Origin: Limisphaera sp.
GTDB lineage: Bacteria > Verrucomicrobiota > Verrucomicrobiia > Limisphaerales > Limisphaeraceae
Direction of reading: 5' to 3'
Assembly: GCA_025057755.1 (NCBI GenBank)
Contig: JANWVC010000005.1
Span: forward strand, 495,982 to 559,981
DNA length: 64,000 bases
Part shown: positions 19,848-30,016 of the stretch, piece after piece
How the letters are laid out: the number at the start of each line of letters is the position of its first letter
Numbering within the stretch: position 1 is the first letter of the stretch
Program-made: the position numbers and the translations under genes
The notes under the pieces: generated by a model
Database searches by the model: none
Told to the model about the DNA's origin: nothing
What the model saw: only the letters and a program-made list of their open reading frames with translations

Positions 19848-21245
19848 ATGACCGAAAAAGGTCTGAACGAGCTCCCGCGTGAGGTCCGCGACCTGTATGA
19901 ACGGGCCGTTGATGCCTTCCGACGAGACAACCTGGATTACGCGCAAATTTTGCTGACCCAAGTGGTAAACCGGGAGCCAGCATTTTTCGACGCACGCAAA
20001 CTGCTGCGACAGGCACAACAACGGAAAGCGACAAGGTCCTCGGCTGGATTCCTCAAGCGAGTGCTGAGCAGCGCGGCTGTTTCGCCCGAACTTGCTCGCG
20101 CGAGGTTGGTCCTGCGCACAAATCCCGTGGAAGCCATGCAACTGGCCGAAGAGGCTCTGAATGCCAATCCGAATAACTTTGCCGCTCACAGGGTCTTTGC
20201 GGAGGCAGCCATGGCCGCTGGGTATCCCCGGCTCGCCCTGCTTTCCTATGATGTCCTTTTTGCCCATGACCCACGCGATCGTGAGCTGGCCATTCAGTAC
20301 GCCCGAGCGCTGGCCGATGCGGGCGAAATCAGCAAGGGCGAACAAGTGCTTACCGCGCTGCTGCGCCTTTGTCCCAACGACCCGGACCTGGCGCAAGAAC
20401 TCAAAAACTTGTCCGCTCGACGGACGCTGGCAGAGGGAGGATATGGGGCATTAGAAAGTGGCACGAGCTCATTCCGCGACATCCTTCGAGACGCTGAGCT
20501 GGCGAAAGTGCTCGAGCAGGAGCAACGAATTCAGAAAACCGAGGACGCCACTGATCGTCTCATTCGCGATTATGAAGTGAGGATCCAAAAGGAGCCTCAG
20601 AATCTTCGCCTGCTTCGTTCGTTGGCGGAGTTGTATGCACAAAAGAAGGATTTCGACCGTGCCCTAGCTTGTTATGAACGGGTCAAGGCCACTGAAGCGG
20701 GACAGGATCCAAGCTTGGATCGCGCTATTGCGGAAACCATTTTGCGGCGTTTCGATCACCAGCTAGCCCAACTCGATCCTGCTGCGCCGGATCATGCGGA
20801 ACGTGTCCGCGAAATCGAAGCCGCCAAACAGGCGTTTCAATTGGAAGAATGCCGCAAGCGCGTCGAAAAATACCCCACCGACCTCACCATCCGTTTCGAA
20901 TACGGTCAGTTGCTTTTCGAAGCCGGTCGATTGACGGAAGCCATCGCCGAGTTTCAGAAAGCCCAAAACAACCCGCACAAACGGATTGCGGCACTGGCTT
21001 ACCTGGCACGCTGCTTTGCGCAAAGGAAAATGTATGACCTCGCCGCGCGGACACTCCAAACCGCGTTGAAGGAAAAGACTATCTTCGACGAGGAAAAAAA
21101 GGAGCTCCTTTACCACCTGGGTTCCGTGTTAGAAGCCCTGGGCAAGCGCGACGAGGCCATCGAAGCCTTCAAACAGATTTACGAAGTCGATATCAGCTAC
21201 CGCGATGTCGCTGCCAAGGTGGAGGCCTATTACGCCAGCCAGTGA
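19848..21245 (+). CDS. Tetratricopeptide-repeat protein
   Basis: 465 residues made largely of TPR-type helical pairs, so probably a scaffold for protein-protein contacts. Repeats can be seen as YERAVDAFRRDNLDYAQILL (near the N-terminus), PVEAMQLAEEALNANPNN, LALLSYDVLFAHDPRD, LRSLAELYAQKKDFDRALAC, GRLTEAIAEFQKAQNN and LGSVLEALGKRDEAIEAFKQ near the C-terminus. A stretch near residues 60-75 is basic. I see no signal peptide or clear membrane segment, so a cytoplasmic or peripheral position is likely. No specific function can be assigned. Signal peptidase I is convergent immediately downstream. Confidence 0.85.
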   Translation: MTEKGLNELPREVRDLYERAVDAFRRDNLDYAQILLTQVVNREPAFFDARKLLRQAQQRKATRSSAGFLKRVLSSAAVSPELARARLVLRTNPVEAMQLAEEALNANPNNFAAHRVFAEAAMAAGYPRLALLSYDVLFAHDPRDRELAIQYARALADAGEISKGEQVLTALLRLCPNDPDLAQELKNLSARRTLAEGGYGALESGTSSFRDILRDAELAKVLEQEQRIQKTEDATDRLIRDYEVRIQKEPQNLRLLRSLAELYAQKKDFDRALACYERVKATEAGQDPSLDRAIAETILRRFDHQLAQLDPAAPDHAERVREIEAAKQAFQLEECRKRVEKYPTDLTIRFEYGQLLFEAGRLTEAIAEFQKAQNNPHKRIAALAYLARCFAQRKMYDLAARTLQTALKEKTIFDEEKKELLYHLGSVLEALGKRDEAIEAFKQIYEVDISYRDVAAKVEAYYASQ

Positions 21246-21267
21246 TCGCCAACAAAAACCCCTTCTC

Positions 21268-21852
21268 TCACTTTAGCACGCGTCCCAGCAAGCTATGATA
21301 GGGGACAGGTCCGTATTCGCGGCTGTCGGAGCTAACCGCCCGATTGTCCCCCAGGACGTAAACCTCGCCGGCACCGCACGTCACGCGTGACCACTGCTTC
21401 CGGACCGGCCAGGTCTGCATACCCGCCTCCAAGTAGGGCTCCTCCAAAGGACGACCGTTGAGCCAGACCCTGCCATCGCGAAGCTCTACGGTGTCGCCGG
21501 CAACGGCTATGATCCTTTTTACGACCGGTGCGCCGTCCGTGGGGTCCTTTAGCACCACGATATCGCCGCGGCTTGCCTCTTTGACGCGTAACCAGAGCGG
21601 ACTTGCCAAGTACCAATGCCGCTCCTGCAATGCGGGCACCATGCTGCTGCCGCGCACCCAAATGGATTGAAGAAGATAATGGCGACAGAGCGTGAAACTG
21701 CCTGCCATCAAAGCCACCACCACCGCACCTTGCAACACCAACGGGAGAACCAAGGTCTCGCCCCGTCGGAGCCGCACGGGCCGCCTCACCACGGCCGCCA
21801 GCATCGACCACCGTGGCATCCTACGCATCGCAGGCTCCCCTCCCGTTCGCAT
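21268..21852 (-). CDS. lepB: Signal peptidase I
   Basis: Type I signal peptidase that removes Sec and Tat signal peptides at the outer face of the inner membrane. After a membrane anchor (VLPLVLQGAVVVALMAGSF) comes the catalytic serine in VRGSSMVPAL, the lysine in DGAPVVKRIIAVAGD, box D/E (VYVLGDNRAVSSDSREYGPV). The start is uncertain: I use the ATG at 21850-21852; another in-frame ATG is at 21828 and the frame stays open to 21981. About 194 residues, a compact single-anchor form. Not obviously in an operon. Confidence 0.92.
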   Translation of the reverse strand: MRTGGEPAMRRMPRWSMLAAVVRRPVRLRRGETLVLPLVLQGAVVVALMAGSFTLCRHYLLQSIWVRGSSMVPALQERHWYLASPLWLRVKEASRGDIVVLKDPTDGAPVVKRIIAVAGDTVELRDGRVWLNGRPLEEPYLEAGMQTWPVRKQWSRVTCGAGEVYVLGDNRAVSSDSREYGPVPYHSLLGRVLK

Positions 21853-22317
21853 GCCGCGCCTTGGATCATTCGGTCGGTAACTTCGATTCTGCTTCTTGAA
21901 GCCACTTTGCCGCGGAATCCAACAAAGGAACAATCCAGAGATTTCCCGGAAGCGTGGTGTCCCGTGAATTACGGATGGCACCGGGGAATCCCCAAGACAA
22001 AAACTGCTTCAGCACGTGGGATTCATTTCTTCGACGTCTGGTTAAACGCTCCCCACTCTGGATGCTCGGCCAATCGATGGACGGACCCTCCTGCGCTTTC
22101 CAAGACAAGTCTGTAGGGTCGCGAGCCATGGAGCCGTGGCAACTCAGGTGCTCCGGTCTGATGGGCCGCGCCAAGCCCCCGGACATTCATTCAGGTCCCC
22201 CGCCATCTGTGGGGGCGGCACGCGGAGGTGTGCCTCGGCCCGGCTACCGGTTCGGACTTGATCGGCAATTCGCGTAGGAATTGCACTCCGGCACTTTGTG
22301 GCACACTCTTTTGGTCC
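21853..22317. other. Divergent region between lepB and adh
   Basis: About 460 bases. A minus-strand open frame (21866-22186, 106 codons) fills part of it but matches nothing I recognise and has no clear ribosome-binding site; I treat it as non-coding. This region should hold the promoters of both neighbours. Confidence 0.4.
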
Positions 22318-23322
22318 ATGAGGGTAAATGCCTATGCTGCGTTAGGTCCGGCTCAGGCGGTGGTTCCTTGGTCTTATGAGATCAATGACGTTCAACCCCA
22401 TGAAGTCTTGGTTCGTGTGCTAGCCTGCGGCATCTGCCACAGTGACGTGCATATGATTGATAATGACTGGGGCTTCAGTCGGTATCCGCTGGTTCCCGGG
22501 CATGAAATTGTCGGCGTGGTCGAAAGCGTCGGAGCACATGTGCAAACGCTGCAAACGGGCCAGCGTGTTGGGATCGGCTGGCAACGCTCTGCCTGCGGAC
22601 ATTGTGAAGATTGCCTGCGGGGTCAGGACCATCTCTGCGATGAAAGCACCGGCGTGATCACGCACGGATATGGCGGTTTTGCCTCGCATGTGGCCGTGGA
22701 CGCGCGGTACTGTTTTCCGCTGCCTGAATCCTTACCCACCGAATCGGCAGGTCCATTGCTTTGCGGAGGAATCACGGTCTATTCGGCCCTCCGTGCGGCC
22801 GGCATGGGATCGGGTCTGCGCATCGGCGTGGTTGGTCTGGGAGGTTTGGGGCATTTGGCCATTCAGTTTGCCAGCCGGATGGGGAACCATGTCACTGCGT
22901 TTACAACCACGGAGGCAAAAGCTTACGAAGCTTCGAAATTGGGCGCGCACGATGCCATTCTGATCCGAGACGGCAGGCCCGTCCGACGCCCGCCACGTCC
23001 GCTGCACATTGTGCTCAACACCGTGCCGGCTCCCACACCAACGGACGTTTACTTGGACCTGTTAGGGTCTGACGGTGTATTATGCTACGTAGGCGCTCCC
23101 ACGACTCCGTTGTCGGTCCCGCTGTGGCCATTGTTGGTCAAGCGGCGTCGGATCATGGGCAGCCCTATCGGGAGCCGTGCCACCATAATCGAAATGTTGG
23201 AAAACGCCGCCGCGTTCGGCGTGCGTCCGATGGTGGAAACATATCCCTTGGCCCGGGTCAATGATGCCCTTGAGCGCGTGCGCCGCAACGTCGTGCGTTA
23301 CCGGGCCGTTCTCTTGGCTTAA
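22318..23322 (+). CDS. Zinc-dependent alcohol dehydrogenase (MDR superfamily)
   Basis: NAD(P)-dependent alcohol/aldehyde oxidoreductase of the zinc-containing medium-chain family, closest in pattern to the cinnamyl-alcohol/YahK-type group. Catalytic zinc ligands appear in ACGICHSDVH and PLVPGHEIVG; structural zinc cysteines in SACGHCEDCLRGQDHLC; the cofactor fold in VGLGGLGHLAIQFA. The CxxH(S)DVH motif and the tail MVETYPLARVNDALERV are typical. Start at the ATG at 22318 gives 334 residues. The RbsD-like gene is convergent 51 bases away, so there is no operon context to narrow the substrate. Confidence 0.93.
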   Translation: MRVNAYAALGPAQAVVPWSYEINDVQPHEVLVRVLACGICHSDVHMIDNDWGFSRYPLVPGHEIVGVVESVGAHVQTLQTGQRVGIGWQRSACGHCEDCLRGQDHLCDESTGVITHGYGGFASHVAVDARYCFPLPESLPTESAGPLLCGGITVYSALRAAGMGSGLRIGVVGLGGLGHLAIQFASRMGNHVTAFTTTEAKAYEASKLGAHDAILIRDGRPVRRPPRPLHIVLNTVPAPTPTDVYLDLLGSDGVLCYVGAPTTPLSVPLWPLLVKRRRIMGSPIGSRATIIEMLENAAAFGVRPMVETYPLARVNDALERVRRNVVRYRAVLLA

Positions 23323-23373
23323 GCCACCGGCCCGATCCACGAAACAGCTGGCCCCCTATGCAGTGGCTTCCGT

Positions 23374-23763
23374 TCAAGCTGATTCCAAAATCATGTTGGC
23401 ATACTGAACCGTATCCCCGGTGCGAATCAGGCCGACGGCGCTGGGCACACGTTTTTTCAAAGTTTCATGTGGCTCATAAATCACCGGGATGCCTTCGAGG
23501 GCCCGGGCGAAGCGGTCCTGGATATCCCGGCTGTTGTGCCGGCAAAACTCCTCAGCCATCCAGATTCGACCAATTTGGAAGTTGGCCCGGATAGCTTCCA
23601 GCACGTCCAACACCTTGGGGACGTCATCCACCAGGGCCAGATCCACTGTCTCGACTTGAGGCCAGAACGGGAAGCCCCGGTCGGCGATCACCACGGTGTT
23701 CGTGTGGCGCACCCGGGCGAGTAACGAGAGCACGTGGGGATTCAAAATACCGCGCTTCAGCAT
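23374..23763 (-). CDS. RbsD/FucU-family sugar mutarotase
   Basis: 129-residue cytoplasmic enzyme expected to interconvert ring forms of a sugar such as D-ribose (pyranase) or to act as an L-fucose mutarotase. Family features are the opening MLKRGILNPHVLSLLARV, the HTNTVVIADRGFP segment with the conserved His-Asp pair (usually GHTD), the central VDLALVDDVPKVLDVL and the C-terminal RTGDTVQYANMILESA, where the tyrosine-glycine/alanine-asparagine pattern is conserved. It is not next to a ribose or fucose transporter, so which sugar it serves is open. Confidence 0.85.
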   Translation of the reverse strand: MLKRGILNPHVLSLLARVRHTNTVVIADRGFPFWPQVETVDLALVDDVPKVLDVLEAIRANFQIGRIWMAEEFCRHNSRDIQDRFARALEGIPVIYEPHETLKKRVPSAVGLIRTGDTVQYANMILESA

Positions 23764-24109
23764 AGATTCCCCTTAGCATAGTCGGGGGTCGCCTGCAGTT
23801 CTTTTCGCATGCAGCTTCCGAGGTTGGCGACGCGCGGGACTATGGCAGTTCCTTCGGCTGATTTGAACGATGGACCCGCCTGAGTTCCGGATCCGCTGCT
23901 GTTGCTCGACGTTGAATCCTCCGGGCGCTTGTGCGTGAGCAGCGCCGACGAGTCCTTTCGTACGCAGGAGTTTACAGTTATCATGTCGGCTCTCATAACC
24001 CATTGCATCGCGACCGGTTCCCCGTGCCGTGGATCCATGAGCATGGCGGGCCACCTCTGAAGCTGATCCGAGGCTTCCCACCCTTCTCTCTGCGTGCTAC
24101 GGTGAGGGC
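23764..24109. other. Divergent promoter region between rbsD-like gene and ftsK
   Basis: About 345 bases between two divergent genes. I see no coding sequence or notable repeat. A GGTGAGGG ribosome-binding site lies directly before the ftsK ATG. Confidence 0.5.
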
Positions 24110-26740
24110 ATGGCGCGGAAAGTGGGTCAGGCAAGTCACGGCCGCGGGCCCAGAGATTGGATGGGAGTTGGCTTGGCTACGATGGGGCTGCTTCTGTTAG
24201 TGGCCCAATGGTCATTTGATCGTTATGACTTGGCGGTTCACCGGGATCCTCCCAATCAACCGGTGCAAAATTTGGCGGGCCCGGTTGGAGCTTATCTGGC
24301 CAATGCTGCTTTTTTCCTGCTCGGTTTGATGGCTTTCTTCCTGCCGCCCGCCTTGTTATTGATGGCAGCCTCGGTTTGGTGGTCGGCCCTTGACCATTTG
24401 AGACGGCGTTGGCCATGGTTTTTCGTCTGGTTCCTTTCCGGTGCCGGCCTCCTGCACATGGCCAACCAATGGCCGTTGCTGCGGACCTGGCGTCAGTTCT
24501 TGGGTGCCCCCAGTGTAGGAGGGTGCCTGGGCGCCTTCAGCTACGACTGGTTCTTTTGGATGCTGGGCTCCGTGGGTGCTGTCATCGCGTACGGGGCGCT
24601 GTATATCATCAGTCTCGGGTACTTGTCCAATTTCCACCTCGCCGACTGGGTAGCCGCAGTGTGGGCGCACTTTCGTCGAATTGCGACGCCAACCCCAGTC
24701 GATTTGGAAAAGCGTGCGGAGGCATTGGAGAAGCGGAAGAAGGCTTTGGAAGACGAGCTCGCGAGGACCGCCTCCGCAGCCGAGTTTCGATCGGCGCCCG
24801 AACCTCAGATTCGAGATCTAAGCGTGCCGCAGGCAGGCAAAAAGGTCGTGGCCAAGGCGGGTTCCGCCGAGCCTTCGGCGACCTTGCCAGAGCAGCCCCA
24901 TGTCGGGCCTCCGGAGGTACCCGTACCAGAAGAGGTACCAAACCTATCAAAAACCACCGGTCCGGAACCCGGCGTCGTTGGCATGTTGGGTCATGAGTCG
25001 CAACAAGTCCAAACGGCAGCAGCGATCAGTCCCGGCTCTGCCGGGGCCGGCACATCGTCTCCGTCAAGCTCAGCTGCGTCGGGATCTGGTCACGAAGTCA
25101 GGCCCCGGCGGTCCAAGGCCATCGCCGTAGCGGTCCCCCCGATGATCGGCAATTACCAGTTGCCCTCTTTGGAATTGTTGAATTCGCCGGACTTATCCAC
25201 CAAGCCCACCGAATCCAAGGAGGAGTTGTTGGCCAATGCGCGGCTTATCCAACAAACGTTGGCCCAGTTCGACATCCCAGTGGAGCTAGGAGACATCACC
25301 AAGGGCCCCACGATCACCCGGTATGAACTGCATCCGGCGCCAGGGGTCAAGTTGGAGCGGATTACCGCCCTGACAAACAATCTGACTGCCGCTCTCAAAG
25401 CCGAGCGTATTCATATCTTGGCACCGGTTCCGGGCAAAAGTTCAGTGGGCGTGGAAGTTCCCAATCGGGTCAAAACCAAAGTAGTCCTGCGCGATATTCT
25501 GGAATCCGAAGAGTGGCGCAGCACGCGCGCACGCATTCCACTGGCGCTGGGCAAAGATGTTTACGGGCATCCCATTATCGCCGACCTAGCCGAAATGCCG
25601 CATCTGCTGATTGCCGGGAGCACCGGCTCCGGCAAATCGGTTTGCATCAATGCCATCATCGCATCACTGTTGTATCGTTTTACACCAGACCAGCTGCGTT
25701 TTGTCATGATCGACCCCAAGGTGGTCGAACTCCAACTATACAACGCCCTGCCGCACCTAGTGGTTCCCGTAGTTACCGACCCCAAGAAAGTTATTCTGGC
25801 GCTCCGATGGGTGGTGAGCGAAATGGAGAAGCGCTACCAGATTTTTGCCCGGGTGGGCGTGCGCAACATTGCCGCATTTAACAGCCGACCTCGCAACAAA
25901 CCGCTGCCCGAACGCGAACCCGAACTGCCGCTCAAAGCCCGCAAGGAAAAAATTGAGCCCGGTGCAGATGGCTTTGCCGTCGAAGTGGACGAAGAAATTG
26001 TGGTGCCGCGCGAAGAAGACATCGTTATCCCGGAGAAGCTCAGTTACATTGTGGTGATCATCGACGAACTGGCTGACCTGATGCTGGTGGCCCCAGCGGA
26101 TGTAGAAATGGCCATCGCGCGGATTACCCAAATGGCCCGGGCAGCCGGGATCCATGTCATCGTGGCCACGCAGCGCCCCAGCGTGGACGTTATCACCGGA
26201 GTAATCAAAGCCAACATCTCGGCGCGCATTGCCTTCCAGTGTGCCTCCCGCGTCGATTCGCGCACCATTCTCGACGCCATGGGCGCGGAGAAGCTGTTGG
26301 GCAAAGGCGACATGCTCTATCTGCCTCCCGGCTCGGCCAAGTTGATCCGCGCACAAGGAGCTCTGATTACCGATGAAGAGATCCAGCGTGTCGTCGAATT
26401 CATCACCAAGCAAGGCAAGCCGAACTACGATCTCGAGATTCATGAGCAATTGTCCAAGCCCGTTGCCTCGCTTGATGAGCCCAATGGCATCCAGGAAGAC
26501 GAACAGCTCATCCAACAATGCATCGAGGTGATCCGCAGCGAGCAAAAAGCCAGTGTATCGTTGCTCCAACGGCGACTCCGGCTCGGCTACACCCGCGCGG
26601 CCCGCATCATGGATGAACTCGAACGTCGCGGCATCGTAGGTCCCAGCAAAGGCGCCGAACCACGCGACATCCTCATCGACCTGGATGCAGCGCGCGCTGC
26701 GCAATCTCAACCTCAGCCCCCTGCTTCAGCCGCCGGCTAG
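24110..26740 (+). CDS. ftsK: DNA translocase FtsK
   Basis: Septum-located DNA pump that clears chromosome ends from the division plane and activates dimer resolution. N-terminal region with about four membrane helices (first at GVGLATMGLLLLVAQW; later AFFLLGLMAFFLPPALLLM and MLGSVGAVIAYGALYIISL), a Lys/Glu-rich and then Pro/Ser-rich linker (about residues 195-340), then the motor: beta domain start LLANARLIQQTLAQF, Walker A IAGSTGSGKSVCINA (about residues 503-510), Walker B YIVVIIDELADLM, and a C-terminal winged-helix gamma domain (LLQRRLRLGYTRAARIMDEL) that reads KOPS sites. 876 residues, a short-linker FtsK/SpoIIIE form. A two-part insertion rich in charged residues (KARKEKIEPGADG) splits the motor core. 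Confidence 0.96.
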   Translation: MARKVGQASHGRGPRDWMGVGLATMGLLLLVAQWSFDRYDLAVHRDPPNQPVQNLAGPVGAYLANAAFFLLGLMAFFLPPALLLMAASVWWSALDHLRRRWPWFFVWFLSGAGLLHMANQWPLLRTWRQFLGAPSVGGCLGAFSYDWFFWMLGSVGAVIAYGALYIISLGYLSNFHLADWVAAVWAHFRRIATPTPVDLEKRAEALEKRKKALEDELARTASAAEFRSAPEPQIRDLSVPQAGKKVVAKAGSAEPSATLPEQPHVGPPEVPVPEEVPNLSKTTGPEPGVVGMLGHESQQVQTAAAISPGSAGAGTSSPSSSAASGSGHEVRPRRSKAIAVAVPPMIGNYQLPSLELLNSPDLSTKPTESKEELLANARLIQQTLAQFDIPVELGDITKGPTITRYELHPAPGVKLERITALTNNLTAALKAERIHILAPVPGKSSVGVEVPNRVKTKVVLRDILESEEWRSTRARIPLALGKDVYGHPIIADLAEMPHLLIAGSTGSGKSVCINAIIASLLYRFTPDQLRFVMIDPKVVELQLYNALPHLVVPVVTDPKKVILALRWVVSEMEKRYQIFARVGVRNIAAFNSRPRNKPLPEREPELPLKARKEKIEPGADGFAVEVDEEIVVPREEDIVIPEKLSYIVVIIDELADLMLVAPADVEMAIARITQMARAAGIHVIVATQRPSVDVITGVIKANISARIAFQCASRVDSRTILDAMGAEKLLGKGDMLYLPPGSAKLIRAQGALITDEEIQRVVEFITKQGKPNYDLEIHEQLSKPVASLDEPNGIQEDEQLIQQCIEVIRSEQKASVSLLQRRLRLGYTRAARIMDELERRGIVGPSKGAEPRDILIDLDAARAAQSQPQPPASAAG

Positions 26741-26871
26741 GCTTTGTTTTGGGCCACAAGTCCATGTGACCGGCAACGCCGTCTTTTGCAGTCGCTGCCA
26801 AACTGCTGAAATCGCATTTCGTAAGCCGTTCCGCCAAGACTTGCTCCCTGCTTACCCTTCTTCATTATCGG

Positions 26872-28385
26872 ATGGACATGAACCTGGCCACTGCGTTCGC
26901 CACCTCGGCCGAGACCCGACCGGATCGAACGGCTGTTTTTTGGGGCCTCGAGGAAATCGCTTATCAAGCCCTGCTGCGCCAAAGTCAGGCTGTGGCCCAC
27001 TACCTCCAGACGCAAGCGGGCGTAGGTGTCGGAGATCGGGTGGGTTTGTGGCTGAAAAACCGCCCTGAGTTCATCACGGCCTTTTTCGGCATTCTGCAAG
27101 CGGGAGCCGTCGTTGTCCCGATCAACAACTTCCTCAAACCCGACGAGGTCAATCACATCGTGGGCGATGCAGGAATCGCCGTAGTCGTGACCGAGGAGGA
27201 CTTGGCCCGTCAGGCCCCTGCCCTGCACGCTATCCATCCTCACTTGCGGCTTTTGGCTGTTGAACAATTCTCCTGGCTGGCGCCCGCCCCTTCACCAGGG
27301 GCCTTGCCCGGCTTTCAAAGCAAACGGGACGATTTGGCTGTGTTGATCTACACCTCCGGCACCACCGGGCGGCCCAAGGGTGCCATGCTCTCGCACGGCA
27401 ACCTGCTGCACGATGTGGAGAGCTGCCGTCACGTATTGGAAACCGTGCAAGCCGATCGCCTGGCAGTGCTGTTGCCACTTTTTCACAGTTACATGATCAC
27501 GGTGGGCATGCTGTTGCCATTGCTTGTGGGGGGCAGCATGGTCTTAGGGCGATCCCTTCATCCGCCCCGCAACGCCATGGGCGAAATTCTGCAACGGCAC
27601 GCCACCATCTTGCCATCCATCCCCCCTTTTATCGCAGCATGGTGCAGGCTCCCATCCAACCCCCGCTGCGCTTGCGGTTATGCATCAGCCGCGCAGCCCC
27701 ATTGCCGGTGCAAACGCTAAAAGATTTCGAAGCCAAATTTGGCATCCCACTGCTCGAAGGCTATGGTCTGGGCGAAGCCAGCCCGGTCGTTACCAAGAAT
27801 CCCATCCACCGGCGCAAACCGGGTTCCATTGGTTTACCAATTCCCAACGTGGAAGTCACCATTCAGGATGAACAGGGTAACGTTCTGCCGCATCACACGG
27901 TGGGCGAAATCTGCGTCTGGGGCGGTAACGTCATGCTCGGCTATTGGAGAAATCCCGAGGAAACTGCCAAAGTCTTCCGCAAGGGATGGTTGCTGACCGG
28001 CGACATCGGCTACCAGGATACCGACGGCTACTTCTACATCACCGACCGCAAAAAGGACATGATCCTCGTCAACGGTATCAACGTGTACCCGCGTGCAATT
28101 GAGGAGATCCTGTACCAATATCCGGGCGTCAAAGAGGCTGCGGTCATCGGCATACCAGATCCTCGGCGCGGGGAACAACCCCTGGCTTTTGTCGCCCCTG
28201 CTGAAGGCGCTCGACCAGAAGAGGCCTCGCTTCTTCGGTTTCTACGCGACCGACTGGCCGATTACAAGGTCCCCCGCGGCATTGCGTTCATGGAAAGTTT
28301 GCCCCGAAATGCTACGGGCAAGATCTTGAAGACCACACTTCGACAAATGGCCGCGAACGTGGGCCCGGTGGACGAACTGTCTTAA
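26872..28385 (+). pseudogene. Long-chain acyl-CoA ligase-like AMP-binding protein, frameshifted
   Basis: Acyl-activating enzyme (fatty acid + ATP + CoA). The first reading frame (26872-27720) holds the N-terminal domain with the AMP-binding signature IYTSGTTGRPKGAMLSHG. The second (coding from about 27640 to 28385) holds YGLGEASPVVT, TGDIGYQDTDGYFYITDRKKD and the C-terminal lysine in PRNATGKILK. The frames meet at a C6T4 tract (27621-27630): adding one base there restores IPPFYRSMVQAP and one continuous protein of about 504 residues. All catalytic motifs are intact, so a single lost base, natural or from sequencing, is the only defect seen. Confidence 0.85.
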
Positions 28386-28498
28386 AGCTTCAACGAAACG
28401 CCTTGGCGGAAGCGTTGCTTCCATTCCACTGCCCGCAATAACAGGATTCATTTCGCCGCTGGGTTATGAACCGAGTGCAGCAATATCAGCCGAAAGCT

Positions 28499-28987
28499 TC
28501 AACGCGGCCGGGGCAGACTGTCCGGAGTTCGGAACGTATACTGGGCCGCCCCCTCTACGGCCTCTACCAATAAAGTGTACTCGGTGCCCGGATCCAACGG
28601 CTCCGCCCATGCGCCTCGGACCTTGGGTCGCATGCCGCGAATCGGCTGGCCATAGACAATCGATCGCACAGGTACGGAATTCGAATCCGAGACCATATGC
28701 CACAGACCGGGACCGTACCTGTTTGTGGCTAAGAGGGCACTTGGCAGAACCCTGACCTCCTTCAAGCGGACCGGTTGGTTTAGAGAGAATGTCAACTGAT
28801 ACGGCAAGCGGGGACGGCCGCCGGCGCGGTTGGGGCGACTCGCCTCATAACGTGAATTCGGACGAATGGTGTGCACCAATTGAATATCGAGCGGTCGGAA
28901 ATAGTCCATCCATTGGTAGATGGCAACACCGAGCAGCACCAACAACCCGAGCAACAAAAGGACATTCCGGACATTCTTGGCTGCCAT
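28499..28987 (-). CDS. Membrane-anchored protein of unknown function
   Basis: 162 residues with one N-terminal membrane segment ([18 protein letters not shown]) after a short basic start (MAAKNVR), then a domain expected outside the inner membrane. The outer part has a beta-rich look: [38 protein letters not shown] and [21 protein letters not shown], reminiscent of discoidin- or fibronectin-type sandwiches, but I do not recognise a family. Its ATG (28985-28987) overlaps the start codon of the divergent prepilin-like gene. Confidence 0.6.
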   Translation of the reverse strand: MAAKNVRNVLLLLGLLVLLGVAIYQWMDYFRPLDIQLVHTIRPNSRYEASRPNRAGGRPRLPYQLTFSLNQPVRLKEVRVLPSALLATNRYGPGLWHMVSDSNSVPVRSIVYGQPIRGMRPKVRGAWAEPLDPGTEYTLLVEAVEGAAQYTFRTPDSLPRPR

Positions 28988-29759
28988 GACCCGAAAAAAT
29001 GGACGTACCGGAGGCCCAACTATTCATGAGTCCGACCGATTTTCAGTTCCTCTAGCCGGTTTTACACTCATCGAACTCTTGGTGGTTATAGCCATCATCG
29101 CCATCCTTGCCGGCATGCTTCTTCCAGCGCTAGGCAAAGCCAAGGAAACAGCTCGCCGCATTGCCTGCACCAATCATCTACGGCAACTGGGACTAGCGAC
29201 CCGTATGTATGGAGACGATCACGAGGGTTTTTTCCCTCCCCGATTGGTCAACGGGCGTTGGCCCCATCGTCTGCACCCATACTACCAGGAACTCCGGCTC
29301 TTGGTCTGCCCCAGCGACGGCCCTAATCCTGCAACCCAACCGGCCAATACGAATCTGTATCCCGCCGACGGCGCCCCACGCAGCTACTTGATCAATGCAT
29401 TTAACGACTATTTCCAGGCAGTCTTGACCCCGGAAAACTGGCAGGCGTACGTCCAGGCTTCGTATCCCCGCGGCTTGAAGGAAACTTGGGTGCGTTATCC
29501 ATCCGAAACCATCTTGTTCGGGGAAAAGGAGACCCGCTCCCCGCATTACTATATGGACTTCTACGAGGGCAACGGCAATGACGTGGAAGAAGTGGAGCAA
29601 AGCCGTCACTCTGGAGCCGGCGCACAAACACGATCAGGCGGCTCCAACTTTGCCTTCATGGACGGAAGTGTGCGCTTTTTAAAGTTTGGCCGAAGTTTGG
29701 TGCCCATCAATCTGTGGGCGGTAACGGATGCAGCTCGGACAAATTACGCAGGCTTTTAA
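28986..29759 (+). CDS. Prepilin-like (type II pseudopilin family) protein
   Basis: Protein with a prepilin N-terminal cleavage/methylation signal: a basic leader, then [22 protein letters not shown], with the conserved Glu at position +5, cleaved by a prepilin peptidase. The remaining part has the pattern of the large PVC family related to DUF1559: [34 protein letters not shown] and the C-terminal [12 protein letters not shown] (the H-x9-DG-like box). Start taken as the ATG at 28986-28988, giving a 25-residue leader; a frame-consistent start at 28920 would overlap the divergent gene. 257 residues. These proteins are numerous in Verrucomicrobiota; their role beyond surface or secretion structures is unclear. 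Confidence 0.85.
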   Translation: MTRKNGRTGGPTIHESDRFSVPLAGFTLIELLVVIAIIAILAGMLLPALGKAKETARRIACTNHLRQLGLATRMYGDDHEGFFPPRLVNGRWPHRLHPYYQELRLLVCPSDGPNPATQPANTNLYPADGAPRSYLINAFNDYFQAVLTPENWQAYVQASYPRGLKETWVRYPSETILFGEKETRSPHYYMDFYEGNGNDVEEVEQSRHSGAGAQTRSGGSNFAFMDGSVRFLKFGRSLVPINLWAVTDAARTNYAGF

Positions 29760-29836
29760 TTCGTCTGCAACAATTCGCTCGCCGAGTTCGAAGGTATCCA
29801 AGCTCCCCTCAACCTTGCATCAAGGTGTTGGAACGC

Positions 29837-29858
29837 CCGGCCGTTTCTGTCCGGCCGG
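29837..29858. repeat. Short GC-rich hairpin after prepilin-like gene
   Basis: CCGGCCG (29837-29843) and CGGCCGG (29852-29858) form a 7-bp stem with an 8-base loop, about 80 bases after the prepilin-like stop. There is no T-run, so termination is only a possibility. Confidence 0.35.
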
Positions 29859-30016
29859 AAACTGAAAACGATTACCCACACCGCAAGAGTTGCACGAGAG
29901 TGAATAAAGCGTTTTTTAGTTGATCGGTTAATCCTTCTCTCTTCTTCGCGGGAAAAACCGAGATCCGCCTCGAGTGCGTAGTGTGTCGAAGGACACCAAA
30001 ACAAACTTAAGAATGG

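Noticed and set aside
21866..22186. 106-codon minus-strand open frame upstream of signal peptidase I
   Set aside because: It overlaps the possible longer start of lepB, has no recognisable domain and no ribosome-binding site.
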